Shown here: positions 43,001 to 55,911 of the stretch, in pieces
Numbering within the stretch: position 1 is the stretch's first letter
How the letters are laid out: each line of letters opens with the position of its first letter
DNA from: Psettodes erumei
Taxonomy: Eukaryota; Chordata; Actinopteri; Pleuronectiformes; Psettodidae
Direction: 5' to 3'
DNA: 64,000 nucleotides
Assembly: GCA_016785225.1 (NCBI GenBank)
Contig: JAFBJZ010000635.1
Coordinates: 496,001 to 560,000 of the forward strand
The notes under the pieces: model-generated
The model's input: the letters and a program-made list of their open reading frames with translations, nothing else
What the model was told of the DNA's origin: nothing
Database searches by the model: none
Position numbers and translations under genes: made by a program

Positions 43001-45359
43001 TACTTTGGAGGAAAAAATAAAAAAAACTTCTAAGAAAAATGAAAAAAGCAGACAGACGAAAAATGGAGAAAAACTCCACTACCTGGAATGATTGCTCTGT
43101 ACTGAAATTGGAGAGTAGAAGTGAATAAAACCTACAACAGCCGAGGAAAAAAAAAAAAAGGAGCGACACCACAGACGCAGCCTGAGGCCATCTTCCATTA
43201 CACTGACGATTTGTCCCCTCCAGTTCAATCCCTTTTATACATGCAGTTTCCAGAAGCAATACACTGCACATCAGCCTGATATCCCTCATACTACTGAGAA
43301 AATACAATTCTCTGGTTTGGGAGCCATCCAATCACACTTACAACTGTTTTATATGATGAAATGGCTTTGTGGCAGTGATATAGCCAGCGATGCCCAAGAG
43401 AGTTTTGGCTGGACATTTCAATTCAATGAGAATTCACATCCAAGTACTAAGTGCATTTTATATCGCGCAGCTGTGGAGGTAGTTTTTTTAGAACACTTTT
43501 GTATTATTGTATTTTTTTTTTTTTACAGCACGAGTTCAGAACTGCCTCATCAATTTCTATCAAAGATTAAGTCAAGCTGGTCAAACAGATATCTACTTCA
43601 TGAGTATACACAGAATACCAGAGAACACCAGACTCTCACACTGCCTTGTTTCTAATAATAAACCAAAGCTCATAAGCAAAGCAAAACTACTGCAGCCAGA
43701 TACAATTAGCCTGATGTATGCCATTTAGTGCAAGCCAGTCTTATCATAATGCAAGCCACTGAAATATCTGGGAATGAAAAATGACAAGCTCCTGAAGCCA
43801 GACTATAAATGAGTAATCTCCCTCTCAAAAAAACAAAACACTTTTACTGGCAACCTGGCTCTTTTTTTTTTTTTTTAGATTGACTGACGTTTGTCCTAAA
43901 AATGGAAACTTTCCCGTAATTGTCAGACTCAGACATAAAAACTTGGATTGATTTCCCGCACTCAGGTAACATGGTTGCTGAGCTTTCTGGCCTTTGTCTC
44001 CTGAGTTGCGGGTATTTCTGCTTGGCCTCTGTTACTCGGCCCCTTATTTGTAATTGTATATTGCATTATGAAACTTTAGCTGTGACCAACTACCCAGTAT
44101 ATCTCATGTCATTTCTCGTTCCTTCATTATATTTCCTTTTCATTTCATCTCCCCTGCCTGCTCCAGGTCTTTTTTCCCACTTCCAGTGGGCTGCCAGTGA
44201 CACTGTCATGGCAACCAGCATCTGCACTTCATGCTTGCTCGGTGTTTAGTACTGGAGCCCCTACACAATGCAGCCTACAACGTATTAACGCTGACATTGT
44301 TTTCATACAAACACGTCTTAATTATTGCGACAGAACAGTACAAACTGCTCGGAAGGAAGCTGTTGTTTCAAGTGAAGGAACGGGGATCAGTGCGATCCAG
44401 TGTGAGGCCAACAGGTTGGGATTTTGTGGCAAACTCAGGCACATGGATGTGGAACTGGACTGTCAAATGGAGAGGAAGCCAAGCCATCCACAGCAAAGCC
44501 AATGTGAGCAGAGGATGCATGTTCCCAGTTTCGAGTTAGGATCACAAGTTTGGGTCATGCCCGAACCAAAAATGTCAAAGCTCCTTCACAGGGTGTCATA
44601 GTTAAGATGGTAAGAGGCTCACCTATACACAAACAGTACAAGTACTACTGCTTTGTGTTGCTTTGTGCTGCTGTTACGATGCCTCAGGGGCAGGGGGAGT
44701 GGGTATTTTGGCGGGCACTTCCAACCGGGAGCGGACCTCTGGGAACATGATGGAAGGATTACATAACGTAACCCATCTGGTCTTGGAACAGCTCAGGATC
44801 CCACAGGAGACACTGAAGGACATGGGTGGGGAGACGTTTGAGCTGCTGGAGCAGAGTTAAGTTGATGGGAGCTTGTGATGAAAAAAGTGACCAGCAGCAT
44901 TCAAACTTCCACCAAATACAGTAGCATTCAATACTGATAACATATGAAAATGTCAAATGCCCTTCTGAGAAACCTTTTCATGAATTTGACACAAGAAGAC
45001 TGGTAATATTCTCAAAAATCAAGTACTAAAAGTATTGAGTTTTAAAAAGAAAAATTAATTTCTACAAAAACGTAAAAGCAAAAGCTTGCTAGAAATATGA
45101 AGGCAAAAAAATACTGTATCTGTTTTTTCAAGTCAAATGAACTAACTAATTTGGATCCAAACCTGTTTATGATATATTTATAATGGCGCCAAAATGCTTC
45201 CTCACATTTCTTCTTTTCTATTTAAAGAAAATCAACAATGGTCAAGTTTACGGAAAGCAACAAGGGATGCAGTGACTCATAACAAACACCCCCAACTGCA
45301 GAACAAGACAGACAGAGACAAAGGTTAAAGAGTAAACTGTGGTCTGGCCTCAATAATAC

Positions 45360-45436
<77 letters not shown>

Positions 45437-48400
45437 CATGCGTGCATGTTTTATGACCTCCGTCCACTCTTGGAGATGGGTAATCTGTGCATGAGTGGGG
45501 ATGTTTAGCAGCGAGGTGTAAGTTATGATCACACGCAGTCGGTGCAGGGTGAAACGAGACAGTCGGACTGGAGTGATCTCAGGGGAGAAGGTCAACGGGA
45601 GGAAGGGGAGAGTCACCCGGATCGAGAGTGCTCGTCGATTGCCCCGTCAATCATCCTGCTGCCATGCTGCTGTCTGGCAGGATGAAGCGTAAAATGGGCT
45701 ATAAATAGAGCGAGGCAGGGTGGGAGGAGGACAGAGGACAATTATGAGGCATCAGCCAGGTGTGCTCCTGTGCGTGTGCCTGTATGTGTGTGGTGTGCTT
45801 TTCCCAGAGTGGTTAGCGGTAATTAATGGTCTCTCTCCGGGATGGAAAACATCAATCCAAAATTAAATCTTGATGAACTACCACAAATCGACAATCCTGA
45901 GGGCAAACACGGAATAGAGAGACGCAGGCACACATGGCTTATTCGTTGCTCCGTCTTTGTGAGGACCAAAACCGTCATACAGATGAAATGTTTCTCACTG
46001 CAAACTCCACTTGAATTGACCCTCACTTGTTAAATGTAAGCCCACGCCCAGAAGTAACGCTCCACCCCGCCGAAAACCAACGAAATCGATCTGAACTCGG
46101 AGGCTTGCCCCGTTTGGGCTGCTACCGTGAGAACATTGAGCGCTTGCAATCACAGGAGGACATGTGCATTCACAGGTTAGTAAACGCTTTAGTTTCAGTC
46201 AACAAAATGGATGGATGGATGGAACTCGCAAGACCCTCATACATGAACTGTCAGCTTTACAAGTGAGAGCAGAGCATCTTTTATATTCAGAAAGCTCTGT
46301 CTTACGACAAAGGAAATGACACACACACTTTTGGCAGATTCCCCTCTGCTCTCTCAAGCACACAGGGTTTTTCAAGGACACTTCGCAGTGAGTTTCAGGG
46401 AGATGATCTAATTAGTGTCATTAGCTCCATCTAATTGGAGCTTTAAAATGAAAAGATTAGCCCTGTCCGCCGCTAACTGTGCTAACCTATTTTAATTTTC
46501 AGACAAAGAGGGGGACTGACAAAGGGAATGGGAGAGATCACATCAAGTGAATTGGGTCCTGGGTATATCATTTGCCCCCGTAACCTCATAAATGAATGCA
46601 CGGAGGCTATGAGAGGGGGAGGGGGACGCAGCACGTCTGCCCCTCCCCTCCCCTTTCAGCCCGCAGCCCACTTAACTAATTAACAATTGTTTTAATCCTC
46701 CTCTAATTCTGCAGACAATTGCACAATTTGTGCGCGTGTTTGTGTGCGCGCACGCTGCACGCCAAGGGTCCCTCACACCGCGCCAGATTAGTCGAGCTAC
46801 TCTCCACCAAGCGTCGCCCACAGCGACCAAAGGTAATTGCTTTTTAATTAAGCCCCCGGTGCTAATCCCAATGATATTTAGCAGGCACAAACTGGCGCGC
46901 ACATACATACTGTCAGACAATGAGGAGGGGACGGAGAAGCTCCACAAGACCTACCCGTCCGTGCATTGGACAAATGCGTAACAGGCTTTGTTGGTATTCC
47001 TCTTTTGTCCACGACGGGAGGCCAGACGGGCGAAAATGAACTTATTCATGTACTGAGGCTACAAATGAATTTTCTCCCCATGCCCAATCTGTGAATATCC
47101 TTTCCACTGAAAATGAGCTCTCGGATCGATCCTGGACAGCACGTGCGTGCCTGTGTGGATGTGTGTGTGATTTCCTCTCCGGTGACCCTCAAATAGGCCA
47201 AACCTCAAAGATGGAGAAGGCAATCGTACTCTTGTATCGACCTTTTCTCCCTCTCCCCTTCTGTCAGTCCCCGGTCTCCCTCCGTCTCCCTCCGTCTCTT
47301 CCGTCTCTTTCTTTTCCATCTTTCCCAGACCTTTCCCCCAGATCTCATTCCCACTTCCTCTTGTCACAACAACTCTCTCTCTTGTTCAACTTCAGTACTT
47401 CGGCTATGTGATGTTTCTATCTCTCTTTCCTCATCTCAGTTCTTTATACAAAAAAAAAAAGCCTGGCAGCCATTTTCTTTTCTGTGGTGATGTGTTTCTC
47501 TTCCTCTCCTGCCATTTGAGTCATGCTCCTTGCTTCCTTCTCAGGGAAACCAGACTCATCTCCTCTGGGGTGATGAGTGAAAATGTCCCTCTTTTCAGGC
47601 ATTTGGGTGATCACTATGAAATATGCTGAACCGATGAACGCCCACACTGGCAGCGCTGTAGTGAATGTAATTTCATTCCTTTGCGCGTCCAACTGCTCCG
47701 AATTTTCTTTGATGTCTCCGGTCCGATGTGTGAAGGTACCACTCAGGCAGAGTTGCGGCTTACGTCGCTGTCTTTCACAAACATTTTCCACTGCTTACAC
47801 TGATCCCCTCCCGTCATCTCTGATCCCTCTCTCAACTTCCGGGAATATCTCGCGGATGGAGCCGTCTCGTGTCTAATCTTTTAACCGCGTTGTGCGAAAA
47901 GGACCCTTCTGATTTAACGTGTCTTTCTAGTTTTGCCCAAAAGCCGCTCAGCACAAAAAAACTGCATGTCAACAGCAAGAACTCCTTTGGGCAAAGTTAA
48001 GATTCTGAACAGACTCTGCTCAATATTTCTGTACAGCAAATCTGAGTACCCATCATCCCTCAACAAACACTTTTCCCGCATGATTTCACTCACTTGTATT
48101 TCTACTGTGGCTTTTGACTCTGGCTCCTCCAGCTGGTTGTGTCCTGCTGCAGATTACATACTATATATAGCACAATCTCTCTTTAATTTGCCCGTGATAG
48201 AACAGTAGAAACCTTTTTCAGTAGCTCTTTGTTTTTGCTGCACCTCAGTATTTACCTCCGAGGGCATGTTCAATGCTATCTCCCTCCTTCATCCAGTGCG
48301 CACTGCTGTTTCCGTCATCCCTCTACCTTCTCTCTGAGAAATGTTTCAATTATAATTGTTGCCACGGACGGCCCCAAGACAGGATCTGCCCTTCACGGAA

Positions 48401-51400
48401 AACATGCAGAGAGCTTCCCGAAGTTTGGATCAAGGAGGCTTTGAGATCATTTTAGATTACAAACATCTGCCTGTCAAAATGTTAAATTGAACTTGCTAAA
48501 AGATAGATACTTGATTTCAATTAGCATGCCCCCCCCAAAAAAACCCTACGACACCCACATTGCACCCAACCATGAGCTCTTAAGGCAAATCACGTATGAT
48601 TTGTGTGGGTGTAGCTTCGGTGATGAAAACTGGCCCTCCAAGGATCTGACCCTGCATGATTAGATGTTGCCTGTGTCAGAGAAAAGCATTTGATCAATGT
48701 TTTAGCAGCATGTAATGATCTGCTCCATAAGCGTGGCATCAAGGCAGGCTGAAGTAGCATGTAGGCCATCTGTCTAAGAGTTGGGGAAAAGATGGGCAGT
48801 TTTGGGAGGATGGAAGGAAAAAAGAGGGAGAGCATGAATGATTTAAGGGCGGCGTGTGAAGAGCAGATGACGGCATAAATAGAAAGAGGATATGAGCTGG
48901 AGCATATGCTGCATATGGCTTACTGAGGAGCAGTATCAGGGAAATTGGTAGTGAGAGGAGTTATGACAGGTGCAGTAAGACAGCGTGGCGTCATGCTTGA
49001 CAGCAAAAAAAGTTTGCTCTATTCAAAGCCTTTTTTTTTTTTTTTAAATGGATGACTGAAGAGCCTACAAGGTTCGTCAACTGATCAAAGAAATGTTTGT
49101 CGCTACAGAGAGAGCAACATTCAGAAGCAGAACAACAGCGAAAAGGAGCCAGGTGTGAATAAGAGAATTGAGTGATAAAATCTGTAAAAATGTGCACCGC
49201 GCCTTCCAAGAAACAGAAAAAAAAAATACAGAAATCATTTGGGCTCAGTGCACTGAGGAAATGGAACACGGAACCACTGACACGTAGCAGGAGCAGACAT
49301 TATCTTTCAGCAGATGTGCAAGCTCTTTTTTTAAGGAATTAATTACCCTTGACAGGAAAGGAAAAATGGCCAAAGGTAGGACAGAATCACAAAGGGGAAA
49401 GAATGGGTGTTCAAGTTGATGTGGGTAAACAGGAGGCAAAGAGGGAGGAGGGGTCATAGAGGAGAGATGTAACAGGAAGTAGCAGCAAGGAGGAGGATAG
49501 AGCAAATTCTGTGTTAAAATCTATCGAACAATAATTGGATCGATCCTCCACTGATTGTTATTCTGGGCTAATGTTATCGACTGAATGTGCGAGGCACACT
49601 ATGTGTCCGAGTGTGTTGGTGTGAGAATTACACGCCATCATCTCCCCTTCAGTCTGACACTGATGTCTGTCGGCACACTGAGGGAAAACACAATATAGAC
49701 TGTGAGTCAGCACCGTGTTTGTCAGCTCTCCATAGATATTGGCAGGGAGGGACACTGGTGGGGGCGCAGAGCTCAGGCCTTGTCCCCGTAGATTGATTGT
49801 CAGGCCGAGAATAGACAGAGTGGCAAAGGTAAATTATTGCCCCCCCGCATTTTATCCCCCCCCCCACTTAGGTTGCCCCCTGGATCGCACCCCGACTAGG
49901 TCTGGCAAAGCAGCGTGGGTGACAATGAAGGCAGGGTGAACGGGAGCTGGAAGGTCACAGAGACTTTGAGCTGGCAACCAAAATGACTGCCTCCTGTGTC
50001 GCTGCCTCTGGGTCAATGTATCCCCTTTTTCTTTCTGCTTCCAGGTAAAATCATAGACCTTCCTGGAGTTCTACGGTTTATTTTCACAGCAATTATGCCC
50101 CATTAGAGGGAGAGATGCTGAAGGAAAGGAGGAGATGGAGCTGAAGGCATCGCTGTATGCGCCTTTTGTCCACTGAGCATGCAGGACACCATAATCTTTA
50201 CCTTGTCTGTTTTGACTTGGTGCGATGCAGCTCGGGAAGACCTGACGGGCCATAGATCACCGTGTCAGGTGAGTTAGGGAGTTCTGGCTAAGGCTGCTGT
50301 CTGAAAGCAAACCAGTCCTCCTGGACGGCCAGGTCTTGAACCTCAGTGCCTGTTAGCACATATAAAGTCTGCTACTGAAAACGTATCGTACAGTCAAATA
50401 ATGCTGACTAAGACATAATAGCAAATGGTAAGAAATCAAGAAAGTGTATTTCAGAAGTACTGAAATGCTAAGCTAAGCTAATTTCCTCTTCCTCCCACTT
50501 ACCCATTTGAAAACTAGTGATCTAACCTTTTGCTATAAAGATAACTGTGATTGTCACTTAAGCAATATTAATGCAACCACAATGTAAATACACTTGCGTA
50601 ATTCCCCACAGATAGCTTTATGTCTGTCTCCCTCCTTTCCTCTCTCTCCTTCCCGCCTACAAACTGTTGTTTGCTCTGACCGTCACATGTCCACAGCCTG
50701 AGAGGTTACAGAGCTTTCCAGCACCATAAAGTCCATCTGATGATAAACCGCGCAGCCATTAGCAGGTGTAGCTCGCTGTTGGGAACTGCCTGAAAGCCAC
50801 TAATGGAAGTGTGCAAGCAAAATCCATCGCTATTGTGCACAAGAAAACAACCCCCCACACACACACACACACACATTACTGGCTCAATAAATGGGTTTAG
50901 TGGAAATCTGAGAGACAATACAGGAGAGATAGAGACAGAGGCAGGGAGGACTTTCTCTTACATTTACTGTATATTTACATCTAATAATATTATATACCAG
51001 GACCAGTTTGTAAGCCCTCATCTCCTCATTTGATCCTAATGGAACGGTCACTTTCTTCAATAATGGCGATTGAGAACAGGAGAGCAGCTTAACTCTGGGC
51101 TGTGGCACTGATTTAAGTACTATATCAAATCACCACTACCACCAAGAGGGAGCCGGAGCCCATCTGCAGGGATTTACATGTAATGTTGATTGGGAGCTGA
51201 GTCCCATCTTCATTGTATTTTATTGTCCCTGCTCTCTCCTATAACGTCTTGATGAATTTAAATGATCTGCATTTAGGAATATGTTGCCACATAATTCCCC
51301 CGCCCGTGAGTCATCGCTCAGGCTGGCTGCGGAGTAAGTGTGTGTACTTGTGCTCGAGCGAGCAAATGCGTGCATGTGCGTGTGAGAGAGAGGGAGAATA

Positions 51401-54400
51401 GAATGCATTGTGGGCATGTGTGTGTGTGTGTGTGTGTGGAAACTAAATGGGTCTCAGCATGCGTGAAATAAAATATCTGTGATTTGAGTGTGAGCCAGGT
51501 TACTGGGGGAGGGAATGGGGGGGGGGGATCTCCCAGTAGGATCCGTCCGCTAACGCTAACACTTTCTAATAACCCAGGTGACCCTGGCGGAGCTCAAGGA
51601 CGAGTAAGTCAGGCAGCTGGCCTCCATGTCCACGCCTGAGTCACCCAAACCTGGGGTAAGCAGCGAGTCAGGAGCAAAGGTGGATGGAGTGTTGAGCCCG
51701 AAGGCCAAAGTATTTGCCAGACACACAGTGGGAAAGACAAGGCATGACTCCACACTGTCACTGCTTCGGGGCTGATTCTAAACAGGGCTGGAGACACACA
51801 GAATAGCAGCCAATGCCACAGTAATGAGAGTAGGAGGACACTCCTCAGGAGAGAGGTGGGCCCTTCAGCCAATTCTCAGCTAGTGATTACACAGAGAGAG
51901 ACAGAGCAGAGCAAGAGAGAGGAGATGAAATGAGCCGCCGGTGCCCCTCTGTATGCCTCGGTATCAACTAACCAGCCATGCTACTCTCAAGTGCTCCTAA
52001 CCACCCATAAACGTCTCATGTCACAAGAATGCAAGCAAAGAAGAACACAAGAGAGAGCAAGGACACAAGGGAAGAGGAAGGTGAAAAGAAATGGAAGGAG
52101 GATTCAGTGAACTTCCAGTTTACATTTAAAGGCATTTACTGTTGCTGACGTGTTTAACCGAAGTGAGCGAGAGTGTGTGTTTGGGTTAAATGCCCCGCAG
52201 GACCACATACATAAACAAAGCTTTAGGGACCACTGTGTACATGCAAAATTTCTCTGATAGCGTACAACCTCATTAAACATTATTGTTGTGAATCGGGAAC
52301 ATGGGAGAAGGGAACGATTTACACGGCAAATAATAGATGCAATTCTAAAAACACTTCAAGTTAAATGGCTATTGCTCGCAAAGACTGCAGAGCTCAGTAT
52401 TATACATCAACGTAATGAGTGCCGTTAAATGGGGGGCGTGCAAGCACACATCCACCCGGAAACTCGCGGCGAAGCACGATTAACAGAAAAAGATGACTAA
52501 AAGGTTATGACTCTGTAGATTTTAGAGACTTGTCATTATCCTTAGCATGGACAGCTGGCACAGTGGTCACTCTGCTATGCACTGCTGCTGTCCAGACATT
52601 GTCAGGACTAATATGACGGAGGTCAATATGTTTTAGAAGATAAGCTTGGCTTTGCAGCTTAATTGGACTGCCAAGAATAAAATACAGCCTGCATGTAATG
52701 TAAGGCTTTTATGTCAGCAGGCAGCCTGACAAGAAGACTTGTTGACTTGGTCAGTTGGAGCAGTTAGAAACTATGGATGGCAATTTATCTCACTTGCAGG
52801 GCAGTATGAATACGGTTTGATATCAAGAAAAATAAAGGACGTCAAATATGATGTTTTTCACAACTCAAGTTGTTTGAATGTGCTTTAAGAAAAGTCACGT
52901 GTTTATTCAAATACCAATACTACCTAAATCCTAAATCAGACAACTGCCAGGTGGGCTGTTTCAGGACCAGCAGTTTCCTGAAACAGCAAGAATGGCCAGG
53001 ACCAAGAGGGTGAGCCCCGAGCAAATCCATCATGGAGAAGTCACTGTTCCAGTCTGGCGGCCAGTGAGCGTGCCCCAGGGAGGCAGGACAAGCCCGGCAT
53101 TACTGATTCCCCCAAGGGAAGGCCAAACGAAGCCGGAATGACTGATGCAACCCAGGGGAGGGTAATCAAGTGTGGAATGACTGATGTCCCCCGCTGCTAG
53201 GGACGCAATCCAAGGAGGTCTGGCATCTAACTGAGCCAAATTAGCGAATCTACTCCAGATTTGATCAAGGGATGAGCGAGCTACAATTGTGCAGATACTG
53301 CACATGTGCAAGGGTGCAGAAGATATCAGATTTCACTTGTTTTTGCCCCGAGTTGGTGGAACAAGCAGGGGGAACACATGGCGTATGCAAGATAAATAAC
53401 TGAGAAACAGCGGGGAAATTCTTAATACCCAATGCTCTGCTTGCAGCGCTCTCTAGCGCTTCGTTTCTTTACCAAGTCTCATCTTTGTGCCATCTCCCTG
53501 TTGCTTCATGCATTTCACTGTGCTGGAGAGTAGAGATGTAAGCTTTAATAGACTTTACCTATGATCACTCTTTGGTAAAATTACAAAGAAGAATTGACAA
53601 ACAACTAAACACACACAGCAGGGGAAAAAAAGGGCGGAGCACTGAAGAGCGATGGATTTATGGATTAAGGATGGATTAAGTTGAACCGCCACATGTTTGC
53701 TGAGGCATGATTGAAAACTAGTCCGGTGCATTAGTCTCTCTCTTTCTCTCGCTCTTTCTCCCTCTCTTTCTCCCTCTCTCCCTCTCTCTCTGTGCACAGC
53801 GCTGTCAAATCCCAACAGCTGGCCACGTCTGCCCTCTGACTGAGAGTGAGTCAATGCTGTGCAACACAAGGGGGACAGCCAAGGAGATCACGATCAATAA
53901 TGATCAACAGGGGTGCGGGATGACGCCGAGTTCACCACGCACTTGTAGTTGTTTCCTCTGAGGTGAAATCGATATAGCTTACAAACGACTGTTACTGTAA
54001 CAGGTTACAGAGTGATACTACTGAGTTTGTTTATTTAACACTGAGAACACATGTGTTCTGCTCTTTCGTGTAGCAGAGACACGCATTTCCATGACTTCAC
54101 CACCACAATACCAGCTCAGAACTTCAATTAACAGGCTTTACTGTTAATTACAGTCATTATAGTGAAAACTGTCATCAGTCCTTTGACCACCGAGGAACTG
54201 TAGTCTGCTTTCACTAGCACAATATATCCAGCCGGGCTGTTTATTCCTGCACCACTGTAAAGTCAAAAATCACTTCTAAACTGACACACACACATTCACA
54301 CAAACACACACACACCACAACAACAGGGATGCACAGTTGGAATCAGTATTTGCTAAGGGGGAAAAACTGCCAAGTCCCAAAGTCAGTGAGCTGTATACAT

Positions 54401-54421
54401 TATATATGTGTATATTTCTTA

Positions 54422-54458
<37 letters not shown>

Positions 54459-55875
54459 CTGTGGCAGTGATACAGTCCCCAAAACAGAGTGTCTCAAATA
54501 GAAATAGAGGAAAAACAACAGATGAGGAAAAGCTCCTTATTTCTGAAAAGAAAGAATTTCTACAATGAAAAACTACACATACAGTAACTTGTAAAAAAAC
54601 AACTAAAAGCCTCAGGCAAACTATAAAATGTACAATATTATAAAAAGTTTGGAGGGCTGCATCAAATCATTAAAAAAAGATGAACTTGAAAAAATATGTT
54701 CACATATAAATCCAATTTCTGATCTAATTTTAAAAAAGTAAAAAATGAGAAAAAACAGAAACAGAAACTCTCTGTTCTCCAGCCTGCTCTCCCTCTCTCT
54801 CTCACTCTCTCTCTCCCGGAGTCCACGTACCTTGCAGAGTTTCTGGTAGCGCGGTGAGGAGATGGCCATCCTCTGGAGCCTGTGTAGGAAGACCACCACT
54901 TTCTGGAGGGAGGTCCGGACCATGGCCATCATCTTAAGACTGCTACAAGTCTGCAGCAGCCTGCTCCTGGTCCGCATGCTAGCACTGCCCTACCCCACTC
55001 ATATTGTTCTCCCTCTCCCTCTCCCTAGCCAGCCGACCAGACCCCAGCCAAGCTGACGTGATGCGCGCACACACACACACTCATGCACACAGCGAGCGAG
55101 AGAGAGAAAACACACACACACACTCGCGAGCGTACTCAGCTCGGCATGCCCCCGCGTTTCGTCACATGTACACACACACACCACACACAGTGAGCGCAGC
55201 TCTCACTCTCTCTCTCTCTCTCTCTTTATAACCAGACACTCTGACAGAGCCCCAGCATGCACACACACACACACACACACGCACACAGTCACTGACACAC
55301 ACACATATGATGAGGCAGGAGAGCAGGACAAGACGAGACACTCACTTTCTCCTCCACGCGGACATTCACACGCGCACCCCGACCGCAGACCCAGAGGAGA
55401 ATCAAACAAATCACTTGAGACGGCACCCTGCAAGAGTCAGAGGAGGGTGACGAGGAGAAGAGACACGAAGAAGGAGAAGAACAAGAACAAGAACAAGAAA
55501 AAGAAGAAGAAGAAGAGGGAGAGAAGAGTGTAAAAGTGCCAGCGAGCTGGGAGGAAAGGAGAGAGGAAGGCACGAGTTGCACTGGATGAGGAGAGAAGCT
55601 GGTCGTACGCGGCTCACTTTTAACTGCCACTGATTCAGAGAGAGAGAGAGGAAGAGAGGGGAACGAGTAAGAGAGAGAAAGAAAGGGAGAGGGGGAGAGA
55701 AAGAGAGAGATACAGTAATCCTTTTGGACCACAGAGAGAGGAAGAAAAAAATGGAGAGAGGCGGATCAAAAGCAGCAGTGTAAGAGATAAAAAAAAAAAC
55801 CCTGCTTCCGTCACAAAGGAAGAATGACATTACGCAAGGTAACCAACAGATCAATGAGTGACAGACCGGGGGAGG

Positions 55876-55911
<36 letters not shown>

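Noticed and set aside
45222..45616. Minus-strand frames with long (TH)n runs
   Set aside because: Products of the GT microsatellite only.
50465..50490. GCTAAGCTAAGCTAA string resembling a common fish repeat
   Set aside because: Too short to call; only the tetramer-like string is shared.
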